The notes under the pieces: generated by a model
Told to the model about the DNA's origin: nothing
The model's input: the letters and a program-made list of their open reading frames with translations, nothing else
Database searches by the model: none
In this document: positions 33,001-44,013 of the stretch, piece after piece
Layout: every line of letters starts with the position of its first letter
Numbering within the stretch: the stretch's first letter is position 1
NCBI RefSeq assembly: GCF_000344685.1
Contig: NW_006920429.1
Span: forward strand, 1-64,000
Length of the DNA: 64,000 bases
Direction: 5' to 3'
Source of the DNA: Gloeophyllum trabeum ATCC 11539
Taxonomy: Eukaryota > Basidiomycota > Agaricomycetes > Gloeophyllales > Gloeophyllaceae
Position numbers and translations under genes: made by a program

Positions 33001-35373
33001 TGAGATATTCCCTATTTTACATTGTATATCATAGAGCTGACACAAATATTCCTATCTTTCTTGAAGTATTATTTGAATTACACTAGACCTCTCAGGATCA
33101 TCTTGTATATTCCTTGATTTGCTATAGACCTCTGAATATATTATGGATTTCCCGCATTTTTCACAATTTTTCTGGCCCTTCTACAGCCTGCAATCAATTC
33201 CAGATACCAATGATGTAATGGCTCTGCAGATCGGGTGAACCTGCAGAGAGCCTATGGCATAGAAGGCAGGAGCCAATCCGAGTCCAGGAATCCAAACCGA
33301 CGCGGCCCGCACACTCAGCCACTGACTACAAGCCACTACAATAGTCAATTCCCACAATAAGCAATAAAAGTAAAACCGCCATGTGGACTAGGACAAGACA
33401 CACAATCTATAAATTCACAAAGATATCGTTGTAGACCCATATAGCATATGCCCCAGACTACAAAAAATAAAAGAGAGTGTCAACCAGGCTGCTCGCTCGA
33501 ACACCGACAGCTCTTTGGGTCCCTTTGCTTACTATGTGAATTATGCATGTAGATCATGAATATAAAAACTTCGGATTTTTTCATGCAGTGGTAGTATTGC
33601 AATGAGGTCCATTACAGGTGTATATAAATGTTGACCCACCCTGCAGCTTGCAAACTCAGTTTTTCAGCCTGAAAATATTCTCAACCATTCCTCAATATTG
33701 GAATATGTGGGAAAACAAATTTTAAGGTGAATGAGCGCAGGATGCACCATCCATGGTTGCGACAGCCAGAATTGGAGGACTGGCCATCCGACGCTTCATC
33801 CGCCACTATTCAAATACTGACAAAAAACTGCATTTGGTGCGTACGAGAGCCCGGCTAACGCCGACATGCAATTTCAAGGATGCGATTTCAGGCCCTTGAG
33901 CAAAACTGCCTTGACAAGTGAATATAGACAACAGTAATTCATTTCTAGGGACTATCTTAAATACACTTAGATACCATGGAGCTATGGGTACCCTGTAGGG
34001 AAGACTGAGATCAGTACAGTGATCTCACTAGTAAAAAGAAACTGCAATGCGTGCAGGGTCAGACATCCAAAGGAAGGTCTATTCAACCCTCATCGTGCCG
34101 ACCCCCGCTTCCCGCCCAGCGCACCGCAGAATGGCAGCCCACAGCCTCCCATATCAATGGGTTCAACACGGAGAGGGGGGAATATAGATGTTCCGCCTTG
34201 GTGGAGTACTCCGCTTGGAGGGCACTAGAGTGGAAACTGCGAATACAACAAAATACACCACATAAATCCACAGCATATGAAGTATTATAGTGTGAATTTT
34301 AATCAGAGGTCAAGGTAGGACATGCTGCCGTTGAAGGCATCAAGATTTATCTTGTTTCAAGGACGTGGGAATGACTGTAAGTCCCACTCACCACTTACTA
34401 GTACTCTCAGTTGGCTTTCGACGGTACTATCATTGAGGTGATTCTGCAAAATTTGCAGAACCCCCTCACCCCTGTATATCTCGTTCCACACTCAACCAAA
34501 AAATACCAGGTAAGCTCAGACAGGTAGATATACACTAGAATACACCTTCTGCGAAGTCAGAATGAGAATGTCTGCTCTGGTTGAGGAGAGGGAGAGAAAA
34601 CACATTGTCTTGGCCATGGGAAAACAACAGTATCTCCTAGATCTTTCGAGATGAGCTAAATGAACCGACAGGGGCTGGGTTGGGGTATCATATATAAGGC
34701 ATCTACAGGATGGTATGCCAGCCCGATAGGCGAAATAGTGAGCGTGTCGAGATAGAGAGGTGACTTTGCACATCTCCTGAGCCCATATTGTGACAAAAGC
34801 GTGACACCGCTGGCGGCGTGGTCCCCTGTGACCGTGGGTGACATACTTTTGCAGAACCCCCTACATGAACCGGCATCTCAGTCCTACCTTCTACAGACCA
34901 CGTAAAAATGCAAAAAAATGATGGGGACATTCATTACTAAGTTACATACAATATACAAAATATCCAATAAGAATTCATCAAGTGTGCAGGGTGCTACAGG
35001 CCGAATCCGATACTTTTTGCAGAACCCCCTCAATGATAGTATTCTGCTGCAGTCCTACATTCCGCGGTGTGACCCTTAATTATATGGAGATGTTATACTT
35101 GATATAGGTTGTGTTTTGTGATGTCTCAGCACTCCATTGAAATTGTCCTGGCGACATGATGACCTGATAGAGGCTGACAGCCCTGACAACTTTCTGTCAG
35201 GGCTGTCATCAGGAATGTGTAAAAATGCTGATGTCTGCAAGCACACGTAGGTAGACGAAGTACTAAATAACATGCAGCCACTTAGTTCGTCAACACAGTG
35301 AATCATTCTCAAGTTTCCCCGCGGAAATGGGGGTAAACAAATGTTAATCCCTAGTCAGAGTGCGCTTCCACAA
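33001..35373. other. AT-rich stretch without genes, with short repeated motifs
   Basis: About 2.4 kb of AT-rich sequence with no plausible coding frame. TTTGCAGAACCCCCT occurs three times in the same orientation (near 34452, 34849 and 35015). A perfect 14-bp inverted repeat lies at 35175-35208. Both are listed as findings. Confidence 0.5.
35175..35208. repeat. Perfect 14-bp hairpin with 6-base loop
   Basis: TGACAGCCCTGACA at 35175-35188 and its exact reverse complement at 35195-35208 enclose ACTTTC. It lies about 165 bases beyond the 3' end of the minus-strand F-box gene, so it would be transcribed only by read-through. It could also be the remnant of a small foldback element. Confidence 0.7.
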
Positions 35374-36729
35374 TTATAGCACAGTCCAGGTATAGTGTAA
35401 TGGTACACGGCTATCTAGACTCCAAAGTGAGAAGCCGGGTGTCGCAATTTCGAGAAATACACTCACTGTAGGAGATGCAAGAGATAAGGCCAAAGTGAGC
35501 TTTACATCTCTTGCTTCACATTTTATTTTGAGTCTCTCAATGCTCGCCGCTTCGTCGTCGGTGTCAGCCTTGGCCAACGATGACAGATGACCCGAAATGC
35601 TCAAGTGTACTAGCGCGGGGAATGTGCTGGAGTCACCAAGCAGTTCCGCAAATTGCGAGACAACGCCCGGTGTGAGGATATCGACGAAAAGTTCCTCTAG
35701 GGTCGTAATAACTTCAATGCCCCTGGGGAAGCGGGTGGGGCCGTCTAAGAGGTCGAAGCAGAGCGAGATTGCTTTCAAAGACTGGAACGCCCGGAGATCG
35801 AGATCGCCCAGCGAGTCCCGCATCCAACTCCTGACACGGAGACAGCTGAGCCCGGACACATTGTACATGCATAGTTTTGTTATCACCTCGAGCGGGACAC
35901 TGATGAACTCAAGCGTGTCCAATGCCAGGTTTCCTAAAGTTCTCGGAGTGATTTCTTGCACATCGTAAAAGCAACTCCAAAGACGCAAGACCCGGAGAGA
36001 CGGTAGCGCAGGCAACCTGAGCCTGCCCATAAACCCGATGAGACATAGATCCTGGAGAGACGAGAAGGCTGCGGAAAGACCATGGAAAGCGGCTTCGTAA
36101 GAAGCACGTGGATGGCGCTTCAAAACGAGTCTCGTCAGCGACGTCGCACAGGGCGCAACGTCCAGAGCGTGGCGAAGCAACGAGTCATCCCCCTCGCCAC
36201 AGAGGGTTACGCACGCGACTCCGGATAGCGAGCCCAACAACGTGCAGAGCTGCCGCCCGTATATCACGTCTCGGTGTAGCAACGTCGTCCACTTCGATCG
36301 TGCCTTGTTCAATACTGACAGGAGCCACGACTCCCGTACACCCTGATGTCTCGGTCGTACCTCCCCCAGGTCCAGCGCGCACACCAAGCGCGCAAGCTCG
36401 GGTCTGCGGCTTAGAGTACGTGCAAGTTTTATTGCGCCTTTCTGATCGTGAATGACTGGGCTCTGGTAGAGCAAGCTGGCGGCGGGCCAGTACCAGTCCC
36501 TGCAGACGAGGACGAGCGGGCGCAGGACTCTCTGGCGCTGATCGTAAAAGTCGGCGATCTCGTTCCAGAAGTTGTGCGCGAAGAAGATATGGCAGAACGG
36601 ACATCGGGTCAGTGGATCGAGGGTATGCCGTAGTATGAGCATGATTACCTCGGGCGGGAGAGAGGCAGCGGGGACTTTGGAATTGTTCGCACGTCTGCGT
36701 CGGCGAAACTGCGCTAGTCCGATCTCCAT
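35374..36729 (-). CDS. F-box protein with leucine-rich C-terminal region
   Basis: One uninterrupted frame of 451 residues. Residues 18-75 form the F-box (PAASLPPEVIMLIL ... LRPLVLVCRDWYWPAASLLY). The remainder repeats short leucine-rich segments (TSLTRLVLK, SLQDLCLIGF, LPSLRVLRLW, LALDTLEF, LTTLEELFV, FPALVHLSISG). F-box proteins recruit targets to SCF ubiquitin ligases, and the Leu-rich part would bind the target. Agaricomycetes carry hundreds of such genes. Near residue 420 a GTGAGTGT donor occurs at the same place as in the relic at 32.4 kb. The last 30 residues may therefore be read-through, and the true C-terminus may lie in a further exon. The target is unknown. Confidence 0.8.
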   Translation of the reverse strand: MEIGLAQFRRRRRANNSKVPAASLPPEVIMLILRHTLDPLTRCPFCHIFFAHNFWNEIADFYDQRQRVLRPLVLVCRDWYWPAASLLYQSPVIHDQKGAIKLARTLSRRPELARLVCALDLGEVRPRHQGVRESWLLSVLNKARSKWTTLLHRDVIYGRQLCTLLGSLSGVACVTLCGEGDDSLLRHALDVAPCATSLTRLVLKRHPRASYEAAFHGLSAAFSSLQDLCLIGFMGRLRLPALPSLRVLRLWSCFYDVQEITPRTLGNLALDTLEFISVPLEVITKLCMYNVSGLSCLRVRSWMRDSLGDLDLRAFQSLKAISLCFDLLDGPTRFPRGIEVITTLEELFVDILTPGVVSQFAELLGDSSTFPALVHLSISGHLSSLAKADTDDEAASIERLKIKCEARDVKLTLALSLASPTVSVFLEIATPGFSLWSLDSRVPLHYTWTVL

Positions 36730-37702
36730 CGTTCGTACTGGGTGAGGTGAGATCTCCGGCTTACCCTCTCCCGTCTCGTTCGAAAGGCGAAAGAAGCCTA
36801 TCTACACTTGATTCGCGCGTTTCCTACAGGGACTCGGGCGAGACACTCACGTTTAGCCGTCGCAGTACGAGGACCGGCGCTCCCTGACATATCCAAGTCC
36901 TTTGACCTACCGGCGGTCCGCAGCCTTCTTCAGCGGTAATTGGTGACGTCTCGCGCGGTGCTCTCAGTCAACTCCGAGACGAACAACCTGGGCGTGCGCC
37001 TGGAATTGTGTTCCTATGAGCCCTAGGATGCCAGCAAATCCCCCAAGTTCGGGGGAAGTCGGAGCCTCGGCAGATTTCGGAGCGTCCACATTCGTTCAGG
37101 CCCAGGCCGGGCAGGCCCCATATGAGAAATGTGCGTGACCAGACGCGTTCCTCTCACCAGTACGAAAGTACAAGAGCGGGGGAGAATCCGGAGGCGGTTC
37201 AGACTTCAGAGGGATGTGGATCCTCTACCAAGGATTCAGAGTGGATCAACTGACAAGGAGCTAGCGTGCAATGTGATATGGTGTCTATATGTATACCAAC
37301 AGACCACATGAACTATATTCTACGTCCACGAGTCAGTCTCAATGAAGACAGGAAATGGAACCGGAAACGGAGATGCATCTACAAATGGTGTCTATAGTCC
37401 AACGTGAGTGAATTAAGCGACAGTGCGATGAACGAGGGGATACTCCATTTAGTGTCGTGAGTAGCAGACCGAGAGGGGAGGGAACCTGCGATGAGAAACG
37501 GAGAAGAAAATGTGAATCAGAAGGGAACCAGAATGTGAGGGGGCTAACTATGGGGTAAAGGTGGGGTGAGGAAGATGAATATGCCAGCGGGCATTAATAG
37601 CGTATCGACAGCAGTCCAGACTCCAGACGGGCAAGAAAGAAACAAAAAAGGAAGAAACAACGTCCACGAATCAATCAAAGCAAGGAATCTCTAATCCGAC
37701 GG
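36730..37702. other. Spacer between F-box gene and transporter
   Basis: Promoter side of the minus-strand F-box gene followed by the 3' flank of the minus-strand transporter. No coding frame is recognised. Confidence 0.5.
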
Positions 37703-39947
37703 TCAGAAGCGGTTGCCCACGCCAGGCGGCGGCGCGTCGTACGTCGTCGCGACGCTCCCGCTCGGACTATGCCCGTACGGGTGCGGGCGCGGGGGGAGGC
37801 CCGCGGTTTGGTTCCGCGGCGGGGAGTACGCGCGCTCCGGGTACGCCGCCGTGCCCACCACGCGGCGCTCGTCCTGCCGCCCGTGGTCGATCGCGACGAT
37901 CTCGAACCGCCTCATCTCCTCCCTCTCCCTCTCCCCCATCATCTCCACCCTGCTCGACCGCGCACTGCTCCCGGGACTCCCCTTCTCCGCATCCCACCCC
38001 GCGCGTTTCTGGTGCTGGAACGTATCCCGCAGGACGTCGTCCCCGTCCGCCATGAAGATCTTGCCCTTCCAGAACGCGAGCGCGGTGAGCGCGAAGAGGA
38101 CGGCCCACGCGGCGACGATAGTGATGGTCATGACGAGGTGGACGACGTAGAAGCCGGGGATGTCGAACGTGTCCCCGAGCACGCGGAGCGTGTTGATCCA
38201 CCCGACTGTGCGTCCTCGCGTCAGCCCCCCTGCCGTGTCTTATGTCACAGTAGAACACGTACCATTCGGGAAGGTCAGCGCCCAGCCTGCATCCGCGCCC
38301 AAATGGAACCGGTCGTCAGCGCCGTCCTACCGAACCGCCCCAGCGAGACAGAAACCACTCACAGCCCAGGATCTCGCTCAGATGCTTGTGCAGCTTGAAC
38401 CAGTACGGCAGGACGCCGAAGACGAAGAAGAACACCGCGAGGCCAAAGAGGAGCAGGCCGGCCATGACGGAGGACGCGTACCAGATCTCGCCCGCGAGCG
38501 GCGAGACGAGGTTGTGTTTCGGGAGGCTGGGGGGTGGGCGGGGGAGGGGAAGCGAGCGGAGGCAAGAGAGGCGGGTGCGCGGACAGACAGGGTGAGCCAG
38601 GGAAGACCGGGAGCGAGCAGAACACGTACATGTCGCGCGCGTGGTCGCCGAGGTTGATGAGCGCGAGCGCGGTGAAGCCCGGCGGGCCGCACGCGACGAA
38701 CGCGCCGTTCGCCTGGTGGCCGTCGAGGAAGCCCGTCTGTCATTCATAGTCCGCATCCCGTCAGCGTCGGCATACCCGTATATGCGTGATGGGGAGGAGG
38801 ACGTACGGTCATGATTCTGCACAAATATCCCATGCCATCAGCTTATCTTATCATACATCAAATATAGGAAGCGGGTGGGGAGACGAGGGAAGCAAGCGTA
38901 GGGAGAACAGAAACACGAACGAACGAAACAAAGGCAGGAACGCGCACGCACCGGATCATGTATATACAAATATATATAAACGTCACAAAAAAGCCGAGGC
39001 CCTGGAAGAAGTAGCCGACGAGGAGGACGCCGAGCGCACGCGGCTCCTCGGGGGGGACGACCTTAAGGACGTTGAAGGCGACGACGCCGACGAGCATCTG
39101 CGGCGCGCCGTCAGTCCCATTACCATTATCCCACCATCACTGCATGCGGGAGGGAGTGGACTGACCATCGGGAATACCTAGAGGCGAAGGAAGGGTGAGC
39201 GGGGACAGAGAGAAGGAGAGGGAGGGGGGACGCACGAGGAAGGCCCAGGCGGGTGTGAAGGTCTTGAGGTCGTGCGGCTTGTTGAACCAGATCATGAGCA
39301 TGGGAATGCACACGATCAGCGAGAACGCCACGTAGACCCTGTCGCGCGTCACCCAATGAGCCGTGAGGGAGGGAAGGAGGGAGACACGAACCAGAAGATG
39401 TCGTAGATGAAGCCGGGGTGGACGTGCCCCGAGGGGACGGCGTAGTTGATGGTCCCGATGATGATCGTCGCAAAGGAGAGGACCTGGGTTGAGTGAGTGA
39501 GTGTGTGTGTGCGCATGCGTGCGTGACGAGGACGCACGATGAGCGGGACAAAGATGCCCTTGACGGGGTCCTTGATCAGGCGCTTCGCCTGCTGCGGGTA
39601 CACTGCGGGATGTCAGTACAGAAAAGCAGCGAGACAAGGGGACGCACGGATGGCCTGGAGGAGGAGCGTGGACGAGTTGAGGAGGAAGAGCGCGATGTTG
39701 ATAAAGTAAAAGATGGTCTCGACGACGGTGAGCGCGCGCGAGTGGTACTTGATCCCGCTCATCGTCACGTACACCGCGCCCGTGCCCATCCCGATCGGAA
39801 ACTGCGCGGCGTCAGCGGGGGGATTGCACACAGGGGAAGGGTACGCACGGCCTGCCAGGACCAGCCGTGGATGCGGCGCGCGAGCGAGCTGACCTGGACG
39901 TCGGCGGCAGTCGAGGACGCGTGCGCGGGGTTCATTTGGTTGAGCAT
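37703..39947 (-). CDS. TDT/SLAC1-type transporter (C4-dicarboxylate / sulfite export family)
   Basis: Twelve exons give 492 residues: 39947-39849, 39801-39648, 39602-39538, 39483-39392, 39338-39236, 39177-39166, 39097-38952, 38816-38807, 38736-38630, 38526-38363, 38286-38263, 38205-37703. About ten membrane segments are seen. The opening SSLARRIHGWSWQAFPIGMG with GAVY is typical of the voltage-dependent anion channel/TDT family, which includes yeast Ssu1 and fission-yeast Mae1. WWALTFPN-like CWALTFPNVGWI comes before the last helices. The cytoplasmic tail (about residues 360-492) is charged, Pro-rich and poorly conserved. The expected role is plasma-membrane export or import of sulfite, malate or nitrate-like anions; the substrate is not determinable here. 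Three exons are only 12, 10 and 24 nt. The reading frame depends on them, so automated models may be wrong. Confidence 0.85.
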
Positions 39948-42515
39948 GGTTGTAAGACTGAATCCCAGATTAGTCTGACCGGGGAAAGGAAACGAGGAAA
40001 GAGAATAAGGGGGAAAGCGACAAGGAAAGAGGGAAGAAAAGAAAGCAGACTCTATAAGCTCAGCTCACAGCGTCGAGCCCGCACAGCAGGCTAATAAGAA
40101 AGGGAAGAAGAAGAAAGAGCTCGCCGCCGCCGCGCGCCATTATATGTCAGATAGCGAAGCTGGCATCACGTCCTTTGCACGTTTCTGCTGCGAGCGCTGC
40201 CGCCAAGAGCCGTCGTCGAACAGGATGCTGGCTTGGGACCTCCACACATCGCCTTTCTTCCTCGTTCTTGGCTCTTGGCTCGGTGTCAAGCGAACCGAGA
40301 AGCTGCCCCCGTACGGTTGCCGAGCAGCGCCAGGTCTATTTTCCCAAAGTGCATTCCACTTCGTCGACGTGCCAGTTACCATACGTCCGGCCGTAGGGTC
40401 CATAAGTGGCTGTGCAGAGTCTGACGACTCTCCTGACCACATCACCGGATCGCTTTTCCAGCGTATTTCATGAGCTTGTTGATGCTTTGGACGACCTGTG
40501 TATCACTTTACAAAGTACAAGATGCGGCTACAGGCCACAGAAAGCATGCCTGAGTGCACTAGAGAATACCTTGGGAGCAGTGTAGGAATCATCGGGGTCG
40601 CGGTGAGACTCCGGAAACTCCAGGAACACTCGCCGCCGGGAGTGCTGGGCTTCTCCACGACTGCGGCGCCACTTCGCTTCTCTATGGGGGTTACTGCTTG
40701 AATCTGTCAGTGAGTTGACCATCCGATAATGAAGTACTGTATGTAGTAGCAAAAACTGGGACATAGTTCAGTTACTCAACTTCCCGCATACTCAGGCTCA
40801 CTGGTATGTATAACTGTTGCTGTCTTGCTGAGCTTCCTCCAGAACGTGTGGGAGTCGGGGTCCGGGGTACAGTCCTGAGCATCGGCTGCGATCTCCACCC
40901 AGATGTTCCTTCCTAGCCGTGAGTCTTCTGTACAATGGTAAGTAAGCCTTCAATAACAAGTGGAACCACTGGGGTTTTATTTTATTTGCTGCTGCTTTTG
41001 ATTAGGAGCAAAGGCTGAAAGGCGACACAAGGAGCTGCAGTGCCCAGGAGGTCTCCCAGTCCCACGGGACCGAGATCGGTACGGGGTCCGGATACGTAAA
41101 CGCGCGCACTTGAGCAATGACGTTCGCAAAATAGACCTGGCGCTCCTCGGCAACCGTACTACCCCCGCGATAACGATTATAACACTCACTGCATCCACGA
41201 AAGACAGATGTTATTAGATGATTATATTCCCAGTCATGACCAGCACAAATGAGTGTAGTGCAGACAAAATCGAGTCTCAGTCCGCCATTGCGTCGGACGC
41301 GCACCGACCCAAAGGAAGCAGAGAAGCTCACGACGTTCAGAAGCACCCGACGAAGAAGCACTGCATCGACGCTCGTCCGCAGCTGCTTCCATTTCGCGTC
41401 CGTTTTCGGCAGTCAATGAGCTTGCATCGTAGCGGTGCAAGCACCAGTCTCCGACTGCCGAAAGGAGAGTGTAATGTTGAGATATTGAGAGACTTCATGT
41501 GAACAATGTATTTATGAGATGGGGAACATATATTATAGAAGTATACTCATGGGTGATGACTCTGAGGATGCTTATGAGAGGAGTACAGTTGAGTCATTCT
41601 TAACCTGTACTTCTCATAACCCATAGCATTTTGGCATCCACCAACTTGGTAGATAGTAGATCAGTATCAAAAACCACAGTATGTCACAATCTCATGACCT
41701 ATATTCCCTGAAAACCCATAGCTTTCGGCTTTGGATCGGTCCACCTACCATTTATGAATAGTGCTCCTATTACATTTCGAGTAATTTCGGATGTGAGAGG
41801 TATAACCCCTGTTAAGCGCTCGCTTTCTCGATCACCAGAGATCGGAATTCTATGCCGCCGTGAGGAACGAGCAGAGGCATAGAATATAGACTTTGTATGA
41901 ATGTGAGTGTTACGCAGGTCACAGTGACAGCTCCTGCTTTCGACGGCGACGACGCGCTCACTCAAGCGCGCTATATGGGCTCCACATAGGCTACCTTTTG
42001 CTTTTCCCTCCCTGCCCACCCTTATGTTTGATAAGCTGCAGATTGTACAATGCCTGGTAGCTTTCCTCTCTCCACACTGTTTTTCCCACTGGGTTTTCAG
42101 GTGGCATGAGAGGTTTTGAGGCACCCATGGCTTTCATTGCACCCTTGTGTTTTCTCATGACATGTATTTATTACTGGGTCGTGGATGTGGTTTTCTAGGC
42201 GGGAGTCCCGGCTCAGCCACGATCTCCAAACCCCCGCCTGGTGGCCCATTTGCGGCGGGAAGCCCTTCGGGCTTTCTCCCGTAATGCTGTGTACCCCCCC
42301 TTCATGTGTGACCTGCCAGCGGGAGGAATACAAAGTGCCCTATACAACTACTGAACAGTAAACCGATTCTAGAGGAATCGGAAAGTCTCTCACGGCGCGC
42401 ACGGCTTGTATGGTGGAGCGTACACTAGCTGCGGCACCCGTAGCCACTTCGGGGAGGTGTAACTAGTATTCAGAATTTTAATTTATCTTTACCTTGGAGG
42501 TCAAAGCTCTCCCGA
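39948..42515. other. Spacer with unrecognised frames and an inverted 31-bp homology
   Basis: Starts with the transporter promoter (purine-rich). A 31-base segment at 40312-40342 recurs inverted at 41128-41158 with one mismatch. Read in the appropriate strand, both encode TVAE(Q/E)RQVYF. They may be remains of two facing copies of a small unknown gene. A minus-strand frame at 42124-41699 is Cys/His-rich but unfamiliar. Near 42258 a short UUCG-loop hairpin occurs. I recognise no gene. Confidence 0.35.
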
Positions 42516-42903
42516 CACTGCGCCCCTTGTCCTGACTCTCGGGTGGCGGCGACTGCGCGCCGCCACCCTCGGCCAGGACATCGAGGCGAAGTTTGTTCTC
42601 CAAATGAGGCAAATGTAGATGCATTAGCCAATAGAATGCGATTATCCAGGATTACGGAAGCGTATTACTAAGCAAAAGACCGAACTACATGTACTGTCAA
42701 ATACTTACAGTGCCTTGCATAAGAAACTGAACATCGCATTTCCGCGCGCGTTGTTTGTCCGCGCCAAATATACCCTTTTCGGGTATCAGCAAATGTGCGG
42801 CAAAGACCCATCGAGAGGGAGGGTAGCTAGGCATACAGGTGGGGGCAGAGTATAATGATTTACAGCCCTTAGTGTAGTAGTAGAATATACATTTCATGCA
42901 TTA

Positions 42904-43018
42904 GAGCATATTCGGTGTGGTAATTACTACGGGTGGAGCTCCCAAGTAAGGGAATTTTGATGGATTTAAGCCACCCCATTGGCCCCACGCTGTGGTAATT
43001 ACCACAGCGAATATGCTC
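42904..43018. mobile_element. Short TIR element (MITE), 115 bp, first copy
   Basis: Starts GAGCATATTCGGTGTGGTAA and ends with the inverted form (TTACCACAGCGAATATGCTC), with flanking TA on both sides. The ends share their first 14 bases with the 283-bp element at 19051. No coding capacity. The same 115 bp reappears at 43736-43850 in the duplicated flank of gap 3. Confidence 0.75.
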
Positions 43019-43537
43019 TATTCTCTGAAGCCTTTCGAGCCGTCTCGGGGCGTCTGCGAGTCCCTGCCCAACAAACGGTCCCGCGAGAGGCCTTNNNNNN
43101 NNNNNNNNNNNNNNNNNNNNNNNNNNNNNNNNNNNNNNNNNNNNNNNNNNNNNNNNNNNNNNNNNNNNNNNNNNNNNNNNNNNNNNNNNNNNNNNNNNNN
43201 NNNNNNNNNNNNNNNNNNNNNNNNNNNNNNNNNNNNNNNNNNNNNNNNNNNNNNNNNNNNNNNNNNNNNNNNNNNNNNNNNNNNNNNNNNNNNNNNNNNN
43301 NNNNNNNNNNNNNNNNNNNNNNNNNNNNNNNNNNNNNNNCCCCCCGCCACTGCGCCCCTTGTCCTGACTCTCGGGTGGCGGCGACTGCGCGCCGCCACCC
43401 TCGGCCAGGACATCGAGGCGAAGTTTGTTCTCCAAATGAGGCAAATGTAGATGCATTAGCCAATAGAATGCGATTATCCAGGATTACGGAAGCGTATTAC
43501 TAAGCAAAAGACCGAACTACATGTACTGTCAAATACT

Positions 43538-44013
43538 TACAGTGCCTTGCATAAGAAACTGAACATCGCATTTCCGCGCGCGTTGTTTGTCCGCGCCAAA
43601 TATACCCTTTTCGGGTATCAGCAAATGTGCGGCAAAGACCCATCGAGAGGGAGGGTAGCTAGGCATACAGGTGGGGGCAGAGTATAATGATTTACAGCCC
43701 TTAGTGTAGTAGTAGAATATACATTTCATGCATTAGAGCATATTCGGTGTGGTAATTACTACGGGTGGAGCTCCCAAGTAAGGGAATTTTGATGGATTTA
43801 AGCCACCCCATTGGCCCCACGCTGTGGTAATTACCACAGCGAATATGCTCTATTCTCTGAAGCCTTTCGAGCCGTCTCGGGGCGTCTGCGAGTCCCTGCC
43901 CAACAAACGGTCCCGCGAGAGGCCTTCCGGACCTACCCGAAAAGGGTATATTTGGCGCGAGCAAACAACGCGCGGGGAAACGCGATGTTCAGTTTCTTAT
44001 GCAAGGCACTGTA
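43538..44013. mobile_element. 476-bp element with 80-bp terminal inverted repeats
   Basis: 43538-43617 and the reverse complement of 43934-44013 match at about 76 of 80 positions. The outer ends read TACAGTGCCTTGCATAAG and the inner ends TTTTCGGGTA. The interior (43618-43933) contains a complete 115-bp MITE at 43736-43850 and no coding frame. This fits a foldback-type or non-autonomous TIR transposon that received a second element. The left arm and interior are also present from 42706 in the gap-3 flank; the right arm there is lost in the gap. Confidence 0.8.
43736..43850. mobile_element. Short TIR element (MITE), 115 bp, second copy, nested
   Basis: Same sequence as 42904-43018 and flanked by TA (43734-43735 and 43851-43852). 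It lies between the 80-bp arms of the larger element, so it is either nested or a conserved core of it. Confidence 0.7.

Larger units (their letters stand above)
42516..43926. repeat. Gap 3 with identical flanks (579-bp direct duplication)
   Basis: 42516-43094 and 43348-43926 have the same length (579 bp) and essentially the same sequence. They stand on either side of a 245-N gap (43095-43339). The left copy stops at GAGGCCTT, exactly where the gap begins, whereas the right copy continues. As for gap 1, an unmerged overlap of contig ends is the simplest reading. Features inside the left copy are then counted twice. Confidence 0.85.

Noticed and set aside
41699..42124. Cys/His-rich minus-strand frame as a zinc-finger gene
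   Set aside because: The Cys and His spacing fits no finger type that I know, and no flanking exons support it.
42258..42275. UUCG-loop hairpin as a terminator
   Set aside because: The stem is only six pairs, there is no following T-run and no adjacent gene that would use it.
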